A stretch of 64,000 nucleotides of DNA, from NCBI RefSeq assembly GCF_013408425.1, contig NZ_JACBYV010000001.1, positions 558,001 to 622,000 on the forward strand. Reading direction: 5' to 3'. This stretch comes from Pseudomonas flavescens (GTDB lineage: Bacteria; Pseudomonadota; Gammaproteobacteria; Pseudomonadales; Pseudomonadaceae). The notes beneath the pieces were generated by a model. That model had not been told where the DNA came from and searched no databases. It saw only the letters and a program-made list of their open reading frames with translations. Positions 18,040 through 27,670 of this stretch are shown here, in pieces (the first letter of the stretch is position 1; the number at the start of each line of letters is the position of its first letter). Position numbers and translations under genes: made by a program.

Positions 18040-19884
18040 TCAGATGTCCAGCGACACCGACAGATTCAAGCCATGTTGCAGCTCGTCATCGGCGTGGCGG
18101 TAGCTGTAACTGCCGCGCAGTGACAGACCGTCGCCGAGGCGCTGGCTGACACCGAAGTGGCCGCGCAGGCTGCGGTCATCCGGGCGATGGCCGGGCAGTT
18201 CGAAGCCGATCCCCGGCAGGCTGTTCAGCGACATGCGCAGCTCGGCGGGGTCATCCTCGTATTCGCGCTCCACTGCCAGCTCGCCGAACACCCGGGTCTG
18301 CGGGCTCAGGTCGTAAAGCCCTTGCAGACCAGCACCCAGGCGCCTGGACTTGCGCGTCTGGTCGTCGAAGCTCAGCGCAGTGGAGCCCTGGCTTTTCTCG
18401 CTGTACCCGTCCACATCGATATGCACGTAGTCGGCGCTGATGAAGGGGCTCAGGTGCCACTGGCTGCCCGGCTGGGCGATGTCGTAACCGAAGCGGCCGC
18501 TGACGGCCCAGAGCGTACCATCGGTGTCGCCCTTCTCCGAGTTGGTGGCCGGGCCGGCAGCGAACTTGCGTTTCAGGTCGTCGTATTCCAGGCGTCCGGC
18601 GCTGGCCGAGATGTCGCCCCACCAGCGATCGTGCTGGTATTGAGCGAACGCCGTGCCGATGTAGCTGCGCAGGTTGTAATCGGAATCCGCTGCGCCAGCC
18701 TCGAGATTCTGTTCATGCAGCCCGGCCGCCAGGCCGACGCGCCAGGCGTCATCGAGGCGATAGCTGCCGCCGAAGTTGAGGCTGTAGCCATTGCCATCGG
18801 CATTGCCACCCTCGCGGTCATATTCCAGCCGTTGGCCACCGCCATTGACGAAAGCGCGCCACTGACCGACCGCCTGCCAGGCGTCCCAATCCGCCAGCCA
18901 TTGGGCGCGTAGCTGATCCTGATGGCCACGCAGGGTACCCAGGGCCATTTCCGGCAACAGGGTGACTTCCCAGGGGGCGGCCAGCAACGAGTAGGCGTAG
19001 TCGGCGATCAGGCGCTGGCCGGCAATCGTCGGGTGAACCCCGTCGTTGAACAGCAGTTTCGTCGGGTCCGGTGTGCTGCCATTGAGCCCGAAGATCGGGT
19101 TGGGGTTGCTGCAACCCGCGAAGCAGGTGCCAATTACCGTGGCGCGATCGGCGACCAGGCCGTAGCGGCCAGGGTCATTGACCACTTCGGAGAGGTAGAG
19201 CGGCATGTTCAACGGAATCACATTGGCGTCCAGCGTCGCCAATTGACTGACCAGCTCGGTGTTGAAGGCTGCGCCCAATGCGCTGACCTGCCCCTGCAGC
19301 GGGCTGCCGAAAAAGTTCGGCGTCAAGCCGAGGTCCGGCAGCACCCACACCATGATGTAGCGCGCACCCGCCTGTTGCAGCGCCTCGGCGCTATCCACCA
19401 GACGCCCCGCTGCGGCCTGGGCGCTGGGCCCACTGACGACCTGGCCCTGCAGGAAGTCGTTGCCGCCGCCCGTCAGGTAGTACAAGGCGTTGGGGTCGGC
19501 TCGGCCGCCGGTGGACTGCAGATAGCCGCCGGGCCCGGTGATGGCATTGAGGATCTGATCGGTTCGAAAACCGCCGACCGCCCAGTTGTTGCCGCCGTCC
19601 ACGGTGTTCGCCGAGCCCAGACCGGGGCCCGACAACCCGAGTGCATTGCCCAGCAGCATGGGCGATACCTCTCCGAATGCTTCGCCGCTGCCATTCTGGT
19701 AAGTCGGGCCGGTGCGATTGGTGAAGCGAGTGGTGGCACCGGCGGGACCATTGGCATCGGCAAACCACCCGGCATCGCTGAGGCTGTCACCAAAGACATA
19801 GAGGGCGCTATACGGCGCGGCGGAGAGGGAAGATGCGCTGGCCAGCAGGCAGGCCGCCGCCAGTGGCGTGAGTAAGCGTTTCAT
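18040..19884 (-). CDS. estA: GDSL esterase autotransporter EstA
   Basis: 614 residues. A signal peptide (about 1-22) precedes a GDSL hydrolase passenger with block I FGDSLSD (Ser34), block III GGND (141-144) and block V DGVH (Asp281, His284). From about residue 330 a 12-strand autotransporter barrel follows, ending LNLSVSLDI. The passenger stays attached at the cell surface in this family and hydrolyses short-to-medium esters; in P. aeruginosa EstA affects rhamnolipid production and motility. AAGGA lies about 9 nt before the ATG. Length is close to the known protein (about 646). Confidence 0.93.
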   Translation of the reverse strand: MKRLLTPLAAACLLASASSLSAAPYSALYVFGDSLSDAGWFADANGPAGATTRFTNRTGPTYQNGSGEAFGEVSPMLLGNALGLSGPGLGSANTVDGGNNWAVGGFRTDQILNAITGPGGYLQSTGGRADPNALYYLTGGGNDFLQGQVVSGPSAQAAAGRLVDSAEALQQAGARYIMVWVLPDLGLTPNFFGSPLQGQVSALGAAFNTELVSQLATLDANVIPLNMPLYLSEVVNDPGRYGLVADRATVIGTCFAGCSNPNPIFGLNGSTPDPTKLLFNDGVHPTIAGQRLIADYAYSLLAAPWEVTLLPEMALGTLRGHQDQLRAQWLADWDAWQAVGQWRAFVNGGGQRLEYDREGGNADGNGYSLNFGGSYRLDDAWRVGLAAGLHEQNLEAGAADSDYNLRSYIGTAFAQYQHDRWWGDISASAGRLEYDDLKRKFAAGPATNSEKGDTDGTLWAVSGRFGYDIAQPGSQWHLSPFISADYVHIDVDGYSEKSQGSTALSFDDQTRKSRRLGAGLQGLYDLSPQTRVFGELAVEREYEDDPAELRMSLNSLPGIGFELPGHRPDDRSLRGHFGVSQRLGDGLSLRGSYSYRHADDELQHGLNLSVSLDI

Positions 19885-20169
19885 GGCAAGTCCTTTTATT
19901 ATTGGAGTGAACCGCTCGACAAATGTAGCCAGTGTTCGATGGAAAGCACAGCCTGATCGAGAGGCCGCACTTTAGGTGCCGTCGACCGCCTTACGGACCC
20001 GTTGGTCGTGCCATCGACGCCATGCGCCATAGCGACAGCTTCCTGACGACGGTAGGCGTGTGAGTCTGCCAGCTGACCACTCGTCCTCATTCTCGAACCG
20101 ATACCCGAGGGCCCGGCTCCCACCTCTGATGAGCCACGGTCGATCCGAGCAGGATCAGCCGCTTTTTCA

Positions 20170-20745
20170 ATGCGCAATGATGTAGTGGTAACCGCTGTGT
20201 CCAGAATCATCTCCTCCGTAGGTCCCACTCCTGAAGCCGAAGCCACCGACGTATCCGATTCCCTGATGTTCGGCACGCCCAAGGAGCGTCTGGACTTCTA
20301 CCGTCGGGAAATTCAATACGAAACCAACCTGCTGGCCGATCGAACCAACGCCTACCTGGCTGCCCAGTCGTTTCTGGTCATCGCCTATGCCTCGTCCATG
20401 GCCAATGCGAATCCGTCCTGGGGCGACCTGTTCACTCTGGTGGTGCCGGCCCTGCTGGCACTCCTCGGGATCATCAGCTCGCTGAACGCCTGGCCTGGCA
20501 TCAAGGCGTCATCGGCGATCATCGGCCACTGGCACTTCAAGCAGGAACAACTCCTGCGCAGCGAGCCGAAGTTCGGTCATGCCTACGACGAGTCGCCGTT
20601 GTTCAGCGAGCACGAGTCCAGTGACGAGCGTTACTACAAATCCCTGAGGTTCTCGCTGCGTTCACCCTGGCTGTTCACCATCTTCTGGATGGTCCTGGGG
20701 CTGTTCTCGCTGTGGCTGCAACTGTCGTCCACCGCCAAGCTCTAG
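20170..20745 (+). CDS. Hypothetical membrane protein
   Basis: 191 residues with three likely membrane helices (about 63-80, 87-107 and 167-187). Between the second and third is a soluble loop with HWHFKQEQLLRSEP. A charged amphipathic stretch precedes the first helix (PKERLDFYRREIQYE). I do not recognise a characterised family, though the layout recalls small two- or three-helix proteins of the RipA/SLATT kind. The start is uncertain: the ATG at 20170 has no clear ribosome site and ATG 20266 is an alternative. Confidence 0.65.
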   Translation: MRNDVVVTAVSRIISSVGPTPEAEATDVSDSLMFGTPKERLDFYRREIQYETNLLADRTNAYLAAQSFLVIAYASSMANANPSWGDLFTLVVPALLALLGIISSLNAWPGIKASSAIIGHWHFKQEQLLRSEPKFGHAYDESPLFSEHESSDERYYKSLRFSLRSPWLFTIFWMVLGLFSLWLQLSSTAKL

Positions 20746-20863
20746 AGGTTCGCAGCTCCCGGTAACATTCATTTGCCTGCACGCCCTGGCTGGCTTGCGG
20801 TCATTAGCTCGAGGAACGCGTTCGGGCTCGCCGTACGTGGATACTGGAGGAGGGCAGCGCAGC

Positions 20864-21463
20864 GTGAATCGTACCTGGGTCGCCAGTGCCGTCGCCATCG
20901 GGCTGCTGCTCGCCGCGTTGCCGCTGTCCTATCAGCTGTGGCCAGCCCGTACCCCGGTAGCGGCGGCGGTCGGCGAGGGCGCTCGGGTTGGCGGGCCTTT
21001 CCAGTTGCAGGATCAGCATGGCCAGGCAGTCAGTGAACGGACGTTCAGTGGCCAGTGGCTGCTGGTGTTCTTTGGTTTCACCCGCTGTGCCGATATCTGC
21101 CCGACCACCCTGGTACACATGGCCAGGGTGCTCGATGGTCTGGGCGAGCAGGCCAGCCAGGTTCAGCCGCTGTTCATCAGCCTGGATCCCGAGCGCGACA
21201 CGCCGGAGGTGCTGGCGGCCTATACCGCGTTCTTCGATGAACGCATCCTCGGCCTGACCGGCAGTGCCGAACAGATCCGCCGGGTCGCCGATGCCTACAG
21301 TGTGTACGTCGAGAAGGTACCGATGGGCGATACCTACATGCTCGATCACACCGGCTCGATTTACCTGATGGCGCCGGATGGAGCGTTAGCCGAGCTGTTC
21401 TCCCCGCGAATGACAGCCGAGGCGATGGTGCAGGAAATCTCCAGCGCCATCGGCCAGCGTTAA
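20864..21463 (+). CDS. SCO1/SenC family copper chaperone
   Basis: 199 residues from the GTG at 20864 (GGAGGAG about 14 nt upstream). One N-terminal membrane anchor (about 5-25) leads to a thioredoxin-like domain with the copper-binding pair Cys75/Cys79 (FTRCADICP) and the distal His162 (YMLDHTGS). SCO proteins deliver copper to the CuA or CuB centre of cytochrome oxidase from the periplasmic side. The stop is immediately followed by the ctaG start, supporting a joint role in oxidase assembly. Confidence 0.9.
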   Translation: MNRTWVASAVAIGLLLAALPLSYQLWPARTPVAAAVGEGARVGGPFQLQDQHGQAVSERTFSGQWLLVFFGFTRCADICPTTLVHMARVLDGLGEQASQVQPLFISLDPERDTPEVLAAYTAFFDERILGLTGSAEQIRRVADAYSVYVEKVPMGDTYMLDHTGSIYLMAPDGALAELFSPRMTAEAMVQEISSAIGQR

Positions 21464-22135
21464 ATGACCGCCACCCTGCGTGAGCAAGAGAACAGGCGGG
21501 CGCGCAACTGGCCGCTGTTGCTCGGTTTCGTGGTGCTCGCCGCCTGCTGGCTAGGGCCGCTGCCCGCCATGAGCCGCACGGCCTTCTCCGCCCATATGCT
21601 GCTGCACCTCGGGGTGGTGGCGCTCGCCGCACCGCTGCTGGCCATTGGCCTGGCGCGCTCGGGGCTGCGTGTGGACAGCCTTCGCCCTGTCGGCGTCTGG
21701 ACCTTTCTGGTGTTCTTCGCCGAGATGCTGGTGGTGTGGGGCTGGCATGCGCCGTTGCTGCATGAAGCGGCGGCCATCAATGTCTGGGCGTTCGTCGCCC
21801 AGCAGGCGAGCTTCCTGGCCGTGGGGGTGGGGGTGTGGTCGATGGGGTTCGCCAGCCAGTCGCGGCGCGGGGTGGCCGCGGCGATGTTCGGCTTCTTTCT
21901 GACCTTCGCGCACATGACCATGCTCGGCGTGATGCTGATCATGGCGCCCAAGCTGATCTATCCCGCCGAGCTCTGCCTGGGCGCGTTCGGCTTCGCGCAA
22001 CTGGACGATCAGCGCTTCGGCGGCATCCTGATGGCTGCCTGGAGTGGTGTGGTGTATCTGGGCGGCGCCGTGGCGTTGGGGGCACGCCTGCTGAGCACTG
22101 CGGGCGGGGAGAATGACGCGCGCCCCTCGGGTTGA
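21464..22135 (+). CDS. ctaG: Cytochrome c oxidase assembly factor CtaG (caa3 type)
   Basis: 223 residues with about six membrane helices and the motifs of the caa3_CtaG family: FSAHMLLHLGVVALAAPLL near the start, GWHAPLLHEAA, and TFAHMTMLGVMLIMAPKLIY. The conserved His in these motifs probably handle copper. The ATG abuts the SCO1 stop, so the two genes form a two-gene assembly operon. The structural oxidase genes are not in the window. Confidence 0.87.
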   Translation: MTATLREQENRRARNWPLLLGFVVLAACWLGPLPAMSRTAFSAHMLLHLGVVALAAPLLAIGLARSGLRVDSLRPVGVWTFLVFFAEMLVVWGWHAPLLHEAAAINVWAFVAQQASFLAVGVGVWSMGFASQSRRGVAAAMFGFFLTFAHMTMLGVMLIMAPKLIYPAELCLGAFGFAQLDDQRFGGILMAAWSGVVYLGGAVALGARLLSTAGGENDARPSG

Positions 22136-22141
22136 ACGCAG

Positions 22142-22170
22142 AGCACCGCCAGGCATGCACTGGCGGTGCT
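22142..22170. terminator. Bidirectional stem-loop between ctaG and chemoreceptor gene
   Basis: AGCACCGCCAG / CTGGCGGTGCT is an 11-bp stem with a 7-nt loop, placed between two convergent stops. No clear T-run. Confidence 0.55.
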
Positions 22171-22184
22171 GCGTAGCGGCGTGA

Positions 22185-23831
22185 TTACAGCTTGAAGTTG
22201 CCCACCAGATCATCCAGTTGCCGGGACAGGCTCTGCAGGTTGCCGCTGGCAGTGTTGAGCTGGTCGGCGATCACCGTGGTTTCCTGAGTGAACTGGTTGA
22301 TCTGCTCGACGTTGCGATTGATCTCTTCGACCACGCAGGACTGCTCCTCGGTGGCGGTGGCGACCTGAATGTTCTGATCGCTGATCTGGCTGATGTGGCC
22401 GTTGATCTGCGCCAGCGCTTCAGATGCCTTGGCGGCGTATTCGACCACCCGCTCGCTCTGCTGACGCCCCTTGGCCATGGCCTCTACAGCCGAGCGGGAT
22501 TCGCTCTGCAGGCGGTCGATGACCTTCTGGATCTCTTCGGTCGAGGCGCCCGAGCGGCTGGCCAGGGTACGCACCTCATCGGCCACCACCGCGAAGCCGC
22601 GGCCCTGCTCACCAGCGCGGGCAGCCTCGATGGCGGCATTGAGGGCCAGCAGGTTGGTCTGCTCGGAGATGCTGCGAATGGTGCCCAGGGTAGAGCTGAT
22701 CGCGTCGATCTGCCCGGCCAGCGCGCCAATGACCTTGGATGCCTGCTCCAGTTCGCCGCTGAGCGCATCGATCTGTCGGTTGGCCTGGTCCACCACTTCA
22801 CGACCGCCATTGGCATGCTCGGTCGCCTCGCGGGCCACCTTGGCGGCATTCTCGGCGTTACCGGCGATTTCGTTGACCGTCGAGCCCAGTTCGTGGATGG
22901 CGGTGGCCACCTGCACCGTACGGTCGCTCTGCGCGGTGCAGTTGCTTTGCGTCAGTTGGGCGCGTTCGGCGACTTCGCGGGCCATGCCCGACAGCTCCCG
23001 CGAGTTGCCGGCCAGTTGCTGCATGATGCCGTGCACCCTGGCCAGAAAGCGGTTGAAGCTCTGCGCGATGTCGCTCAGCTCATCGCTGCCGCTCAGTTCG
23101 ATGCGTGCGTTCAGCGCCAGGTTGTCGGCGGCGTTGCCCAGGCTGGTCTGCAGAATGGATACGCGGCGGCGCAGGTTGGCGACGATCAGCCAGGAGGCGA
23201 TGAACGACACCAGCAGGCCGAGCACGATGATCGTCAGCTGCTGCACGCGGCCTTGCTCATAGTTGTCGGTACTGCGCTGGTTCTGCTGTTCGGCTTGTTG
23301 CAGCAGGGTGTCGAGCAGTTCGTTGGCGCCCTGGCGCATCACCCCGTAGCTCTTCGCGTACTGATCACGGTAGATCTGCTGCGCCCTGGCCATGTCGCCG
23401 CCGTCCAGGGCCTGCAGCATGGGCGTGAGCTCACCGCTGACCATGGCCTCGAACTGGTCGAGCAAGCGCTGCGCCTGGGCCTTGCGCTCCGGGTTGACTT
23501 GCGCCTCGACGGCGTTGCGCATGGCCGTGCGCATGCCGGGGATGTCCTCGTTGAGGGCTTCCTGCACACGGGTCTTGACCCCTCGCTCGTCACGCAGGGC
23601 GGTGTCCTGCAGCAGCATCATGTCGATACCCACGCGCATGCGCGGAATCCGCGAGGCGGCTTCGGCCATCGCGCGCATGGGGGCTGAGGTATTGAGATAG
23701 AGCGCGCTGGCCTCCTTCTGCATGTTGGACATGCTGTTGAGGCTGGTCACGGCGACCAGAATCAGCGCGATGCAGGGGATGGCCACTGCGATGATCAGGC
23801 GGGTCTTGAGTGTCAGTGTGTCGAGGCGCAT
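22185..23831 (-). CDS. Methyl-accepting chemotaxis protein, four-helix-bundle type
   Basis: 548 residues. TM1 is about 10-32; a helical periplasmic domain (about 35-195, with conserved Arg in [12 protein letters not shown]) has the 4HB_MCP pattern; TM2 is about 199-218. HAMP and the signalling domain follow, with the tip [18 protein letters not shown] and [15 protein letters not shown]. It would form trimers of dimers with CheA/CheW and bias flagellar rotation. The ligand is unknown. Convergent with ctaG. Confidence 0.93.
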   Translation of the reverse strand: MRLDTLTLKTRLIIAVAIPCIALILVAVTSLNSMSNMQKEASALYLNTSAPMRAMAEAASRIPRMRVGIDMMLLQDTALRDERGVKTRVQEALNEDIPGMRTAMRNAVEAQVNPERKAQAQRLLDQFEAMVSGELTPMLQALDGGDMARAQQIYRDQYAKSYGVMRQGANELLDTLLQQAEQQNQRSTDNYEQGRVQQLTIIVLGLLVSFIASWLIVANLRRRVSILQTSLGNAADNLALNARIELSGSDELSDIAQSFNRFLARVHGIMQQLAGNSRELSGMAREVAERAQLTQSNCTAQSDRTVQVATAIHELGSTVNEIAGNAENAAKVAREATEHANGGREVVDQANRQIDALSGELEQASKVIGALAGQIDAISSTLGTIRSISEQTNLLALNAAIEAARAGEQGRGFAVVADEVRTLASRSGASTEEIQKVIDRLQSESRSAVEAMAKGRQQSERVVEYAAKASEALAQINGHISQISDQNIQVATATEEQSCVVEEINRNVEQINQFTQETTVIADQLNTASGNLQSLSRQLDDLVGNFKL

Positions 23832-24175
23832 GGGTGATGTTCCATGTCATTGGAGTGGCGTCAGTATACGGGCACGAATGATTTCATGCTGCCATGACAT
23901 GCATACCGTTCGGCGGGCCGCCGAACGCCCGCAATGGCCCTGCCAGAGCCTGTCGCCACTGCCTTGTCGGCCTTGCTCGAAAAGGAATGCGAAGCGATTC
24001 TCAGTGCGTCGGACAATGATGTCATTCTGGACCTATTTACCCCTTCTTTATGGGGATGATTTGCTCGTACTATGCGTGGCGCAAAACTATCTCCAACTAT
24101 CCCGAACCCCTCCTGTCACTGTCTAACAGCGGTCAGTTCGGTATCGATCCGTATTCGTTCAGGAGTTAATGGCAC
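23832..24175. other. 344-bp promoter region upstream of the stressosome operon
   Basis: No gene seen. It separates the divergent chemoreceptor from rsbR and must hold both promoters. I could not identify a convincing sigma-70 or sigma-54 pair by eye. The part at 24030-24080 is AT-richer. AGGAG at 24161-24165 serves rsbR. Confidence 0.4.
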
Positions 24176-25027
24176 ATGGCAGCACTGCAGCTCGGCACCA
24201 TCGAGGCGATCAAGAACAATCAGGCACAACTGCTCGATGAGTGGATCAGGGGCCTGGAGGCGAGCGGTTCGACTCGCAACCTCAAGGAGCAGGATCTGCA
24301 GCAGCAGACCGCGGAGTTTCTGCAACTGACCATCGTCGGGCTGGAGAACGGCGGTGCTGCCAACATCGCGGCCGCCAGCTGGGAAGACGTGCGCCAGTTC
24401 CTCGAGCGCCTGTCGTCCAGCCGCGCGCTGCTGGGCCATGACTCCCACCAGGCCGCCAGTTTCATCTTCGCCCTGAAGGGCCCGCTGTTCGCCTTGCTGC
24501 AGCGCCAGTACCGTGACCAGCCCGAAGAACTGGCGCAGCAGCAGTGGGAAGTCTCCGAGCTGTTCGACAATCTGGGCCTGCATACCATCCGCACGTTCCA
24601 GAAATCCCGCGAATCGGTGATCAAGCGTCAGCAGGAAGAGTTGCTGGAACTGTCCACGCCGGTGGTCAAGCTGTGGGATGGCGTCCTGGCACTGCCGATG
24701 ATCGGCACCCTGGACTCGCAACGCACGCAGGTGGTGATGGAGTCGCTGCTGCAGCGGATCGTCGATACCGGTTCGGAAATCGCCATCATCGACATCACCG
24801 GCGTGCCGACCGTCGACACCCTGGTCGCCCAGCACCTGCTCAAGACCGTGACCGCCATTCGCCTGATGGGCGCCGACTGCATCATCAGTGGCGTGCGCCC
24901 GCAGATCGCGCAGACCATCGTGCACCTGGGCCTCGACCTGCAAGGCGTGGTGACCAAAGCCAACCTGGCCGATGCCCTGAAGCTGGCTCTGAGCCGTCTT
25001 GGCGTCACCCTCAGCAAAGCGGTCTGA
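24176..25027 (+). CDS. rsbR: RsbR-type stressosome sensor/co-antagonist
   Basis: 283 residues. The N-terminal half (about 1-150) is helical and in the position of the non-heme-globin sensor domain of RsbR proteins. The C-terminal half (about 165-280) is a STAS domain very like B. subtilis RsbRA. Both phosphorylatable Thr are in place: Thr178 in ALPMIGTLDSQR (RsbRA Thr171) and Thr215 in GVPTVDTLVAQH (RsbRA Thr205). In the stressosome, RsbR and RsbS form a large shell that holds RsbT until stress phosphorylation releases it. First gene of a six-gene operon. AGGAG lies 10 nt before the ATG. Confidence 0.92.
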   Translation: MAALQLGTIEAIKNNQAQLLDEWIRGLEASGSTRNLKEQDLQQQTAEFLQLTIVGLENGGAANIAAASWEDVRQFLERLSSSRALLGHDSHQAASFIFALKGPLFALLQRQYRDQPEELAQQQWEVSELFDNLGLHTIRTFQKSRESVIKRQQEELLELSTPVVKLWDGVLALPMIGTLDSQRTQVVMESLLQRIVDTGSEIAIIDITGVPTVDTLVAQHLLKTVTAIRLMGADCIISGVRPQIAQTIVHLGLDLQGVVTKANLADALKLALSRLGVTLSKAV

Positions 25028-25031
25028 AGCC

Positions 25032-25394
25032 ATGGAACGCATTCCGATTTTGCGGATGGGCGAGTTCCTGCTGGTGACCATTCAGGTCGACATGCATGAC
25101 CAGCTCGCGCTGACCCTGCAGGACGATCTTTCCGAGCTGATCAGCAAGACCTCGGCCCGCGGTGTGTTGATCGACATCTCCGCGCTGGACATGGTCGATT
25201 CGTTCATCGGCCGGATGATCGGCACCATCTCCGGGCTGTCGAAGATCATGGACGCCGAGACCATGCTGGTCGGCATGCAGCCCGCCGTGGCGATCACCCT
25301 GGTGGAACTGGGCATGACCCTGCCGGGCGTCAGCACCGCATTGAACGTCGATCGCGGGATGAAGCTGCTGCGGGAACGAGTAGCTCGGCAATGA
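25032..25394 (+). CDS. rsbS: RsbS-type STAS antagonist
   Basis: 120 residues, a single STAS domain with the RsbS pattern: MERIPILRMGEFLLVTIQ at the start and ALDMVDSFIGRMIG in the middle, with Ser57 matching the B. subtilis RsbS phosphorylation site Ser59. RsbS holds the kinase RsbT in the stressosome core and lets it go when phosphorylated. It begins 4 bp after rsbR and overlaps rsbT by 4 bp, so the three are co-translated. An in-frame upstream ATG (24999) lies inside rsbR and is unlikely. Confidence 0.93.
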   Translation: MERIPILRMGEFLLVTIQVDMHDQLALTLQDDLSELISKTSARGVLIDISALDMVDSFIGRMIGTISGLSKIMDAETMLVGMQPAVAITLVELGMTLPGVSTALNVDRGMKLLRERVARQ

Positions 25395-25795
25395 TCGTAC
25401 GCAGCAGCGGTACCCAACCGATCAACATCGAGCAGGACGTGGTCCTGGCGCGCCAGACCACACGCAAGCTGGCCACCGAGTGCGGCATGCGGCTGATCGA
25501 CCTGACCAAGCTGGTCACGGCGGTCAGCGAGCTGGCGCGCAACACCATGGTCTATGGCGGCGGCGGTGACATGGACTGGCAGGTGCTCGAAGACAGCGCG
25601 CGTATCGGGCTGCGCCTGACCTTTCGCGACGAAGGCCCCGGCATTCCCGACCTCAAGCTCGCCATGACCGATGGCTGGACGTCCGGCAATGGCCTGGGGC
25701 TCGGCCTGACGGGCGCCAAGCGTCTGGTCGACGAATTCGAGCTGGACACCGCACCCGGTGAAGGCACGCGAATCACGATCACCCGATGGACATGA
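25391..25795 (+). CDS. rsbT: RsbT-type switch serine/threonine kinase
   Basis: 134 residues of the GHKL ATPase fold. The N-box is ELARNTMVYGGGG (Asn51), the G1 box is FRDEGPGIPDL (Asp80), and the G2 box is GNGLGLGLTGAKRL (99-112). RsbT phosphorylates RsbR and RsbS on stress and then activates a downstream target; in Bacillus that is the phosphatase RsbU. No RsbU with an RsbT-binding N-terminus is seen here, so the downstream partner is open. Overlaps both neighbours (4 and 10 bp). Confidence 0.93.
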   Translation: MIVRSSGTQPINIEQDVVLARQTTRKLATECGMRLIDLTKLVTAVSELARNTMVYGGGGDMDWQVLEDSARIGLRLTFRDEGPGIPDLKLAMTDGWTSGNGLGLGLTGAKRLVDEFELDTAPGEGTRITITRWT

Positions 25796-26802
25796 CGATC
25801 AGCGGCAGCATGACCCTGGTGCTGCCCATCGACGACAGCAGCCAGGTCGGTCATGCCCGGCGTACCGCCCAGAAACTGGCCGAGCAGCAGGGCTTCGACG
25901 ACACCGATGCGGGCCGTGTCGCCCTGGTGACCACCGAACTGGCAAGCAACCTGCTCAAGCATGCCGGGCGCGGTGAGCTGCACCTGCGGGTCGTGCCACG
26001 CCCGAGCGGCGCTGGCATCGAGGTGCTTGCCGTGGATCGCGCCCAGGGGTTCGATCTGAATGCCTGCCTGGCCGACGGTTATTCCACCGGCGGTACCCAG
26101 GGCATCGGGCTGGGCGCGGTGTCGCGGCAGGCCGAGGTGTTCGACGTGTACGCCGATGCCCGCGGTGCGGTGTTGCTCGCACGCGTTTACGCACGCACGG
26201 ACAAACAGCCGGACTGGCGCTTCGGGATCAGCCAGCATTCGCTGCACGACGACCCGGCCTGCGGTGATGTCTGGCACCTCGCAGCCCAGGGCCGCACCCT
26301 CAGCGCGCTGGTAATCGACGGGCTTGGCCATGGTGAAGAAGCCGAGCGTGCCGCGCTGGCAGGCGAGCGCGCCTTCGCTCTGAGCCCGTTCAGTGAGCCG
26401 GTCATGCTGCTCGAGGAGCTGCATCACGCTATGAACGGCACCCGCGGTGGCGCGGTGGCCATCGCCCAGGCACGGCTCGACAGCGGTACCCTGCGCTTCG
26501 TCGGGGTCGGCAATATCAGCGCCGCGTTGATCAACGCCGAGAAGTCCCGCGGCCTGGCATCGCATCCGGGCATCGTCGGTGGCCAATACCGCAAGGCGCA
26601 GCCTTTTGACTACGACGAGGTCAATGGCCAGCTGCTGATTCTGCACAGTGACGGCCTGCAGTCGCGCTGGAATTTGAAGGACTACCCCGGCCTGGTGCAC
26701 TGCCATCCGGCGGTGATCGCCGCCGTGCTGCACCGAGATTTCTGCCGTGGCCGTGACGATGTCACGGTCGTGGTCATTGCCCTGGAGCCCGCTCATGGTT
26801 GA
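25786..26802 (+). CDS. Fusion of RsbW/RsbT-like ATPase domain and PP2C (SpoIIE/RsbX-like) phosphatase
   Basis: 338 residues. Residues 1-135 form a GHKL ATPase with N-box ELASNLLKHAG (Asn55) and G-box GGTQGIGLGAVSRQ (102-115). Residues about 145-335 form a PP2C phosphatase of the SpoIIE/RsbX type, with metal Asp178 in VIDGLGHGEEA and the final acidic pair in GRDDVTVVVI. The phosphatase part is expected to dephosphorylate RsbR/RsbS and reset the stressosome, like RsbX. The attached ATPase is not found in Bacillus RsbX and could be a second kinase or a docking module. Overlaps rsbT by 10 bp. Confidence 0.88.
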   Translation: MDMTISGSMTLVLPIDDSSQVGHARRTAQKLAEQQGFDDTDAGRVALVTTELASNLLKHAGRGELHLRVVPRPSGAGIEVLAVDRAQGFDLNACLADGYSTGGTQGIGLGAVSRQAEVFDVYADARGAVLLARVYARTDKQPDWRFGISQHSLHDDPACGDVWHLAAQGRTLSALVIDGLGHGEEAERAALAGERAFALSPFSEPVMLLEELHHAMNGTRGGAVAIAQARLDSGTLRFVGVGNISAALINAEKSRGLASHPGIVGGQYRKAQPFDYDEVNGQLLILHSDGLQSRWNLKDYPGLVHCHPAVIAAVLHRDFCRGRDDVTVVVIALEPAHG

Positions 26803-27670
26803 GCCAACTGACCTGACCCATGCCGAGCAGGCCGCACTGATCGCCCGTCTGCAAGGTGAAAGTGCGGCGCTGCGCGAAGAACTCGATGAAACCAACCAGG
26901 GCGTCCTCGCCCTGTATGCCGAACTCGACAATCAGGCCGACGAGTTGCGCCAGGCATCGGACCTGAAGAGCCGCTTCCTGTCTTACATGAGCCATGAGTT
27001 CCGTACGCCGCTGGGCTCGATCCTGAGCATTACCAGCCTGCTGACCGATGAACTCGATGGCCCGCTAAGCGCCGAGCAGCATCGCCAGGTAGCCTTCGTC
27101 AGCACGGCGGCACGCGAGCTCAGCGACATGGTCGATGACCTGCTCGACCTGGCCAAGATCGAGGCCGGGCGCATCAGCATCTCGCCGGCCTGGTTCGACA
27201 TGCTGGACCTGTTCTCGGCCTTGCGCGGCATGTTCCGGCCAATCGTCGACGCCAGCGCCGTGGACCTGATTTTCGAGGAGCCGGTGGGCTTGCCGCGGCT
27301 GTACACCGATGACAAGAAGCTTGCGCAGATCCTGCGTAACTTCATCGCCAACTCCCTGAAGTTCACCACCCGTGGTGAAGTGCGGGTGTCCGCCCGCCTG
27401 GAAGGTACCGATCGGGTGCGTTTCGCGGTCAGCGACACCGGCATCGGCATTGCCCCCGAGCTGCACGGCGCGCTGTTCGAGGACTTTTCCCAGGTCGACT
27501 CGCCGCTGCAGAAGCGTCTGCGCGGCACCGGCCTGGGGCTTTCCCTGTGCAAGCGCTTTGCGGCGTTGCTGGGAGGCGAGGTTGGGGTGGAAAGCGAGCC
27601 GGGCGTCGGGTCGGTGTTCTTCGTGAGCATTCCCCTGGCGATCGCAGCGGAGTCTGTCGATGAAGCCTGA
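26795..27670 (+). CDS. Sensor histidine kinase without membrane segment
   Basis: 291 residues from the ATG at 26795, overlapping the upstream stop by 8 bp. A coiled-coil leader (about 10-58, rich in Glu/Leu) leads to HisKA with the phospho-acceptor His67 (YMSHEFRTPLGSI). The ATPase domain follows, with N-box ILRNFIANSLKF, DTGIGIA, and RGTGLGLSLCKRFAALLGG. No membrane helix or recognised sensor domain, so it is soluble and likely takes its input from the stressosome proteins encoded with it. Family knowledge gives the chemistry; the coupling is inference from the operon. Confidence 0.92.
   Translation: MVEPTDLTHAEQAALIARLQGESAALREELDETNQGVLALYAELDNQADELRQASDLKSRFLSYMSHEFRTPLGSILSITSLLTDELDGPLSAEQHRQVAFVSTAARELSDMVDDLLDLAKIEAGRISISPAWFDMLDLFSALRGMFRPIVDASAVDLIFEEPVGLPRLYTDDKKLAQILRNFIANSLKFTTRGEVRVSARLEGTDRVRFAVSDTGIGIAPELHGALFEDFSQVDSPLQKRLRGTGLGLSLCKRFAALLGGEVGVESEPGVGSVFFVSIPLAIAAESVDEA

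Noticed and set aside
24000..24020. Fur-box-like GCGATTCTCAGTGCG upstream of rsbR
   Set aside because: Only a partial match to one half of the consensus; not distinguishable from chance.
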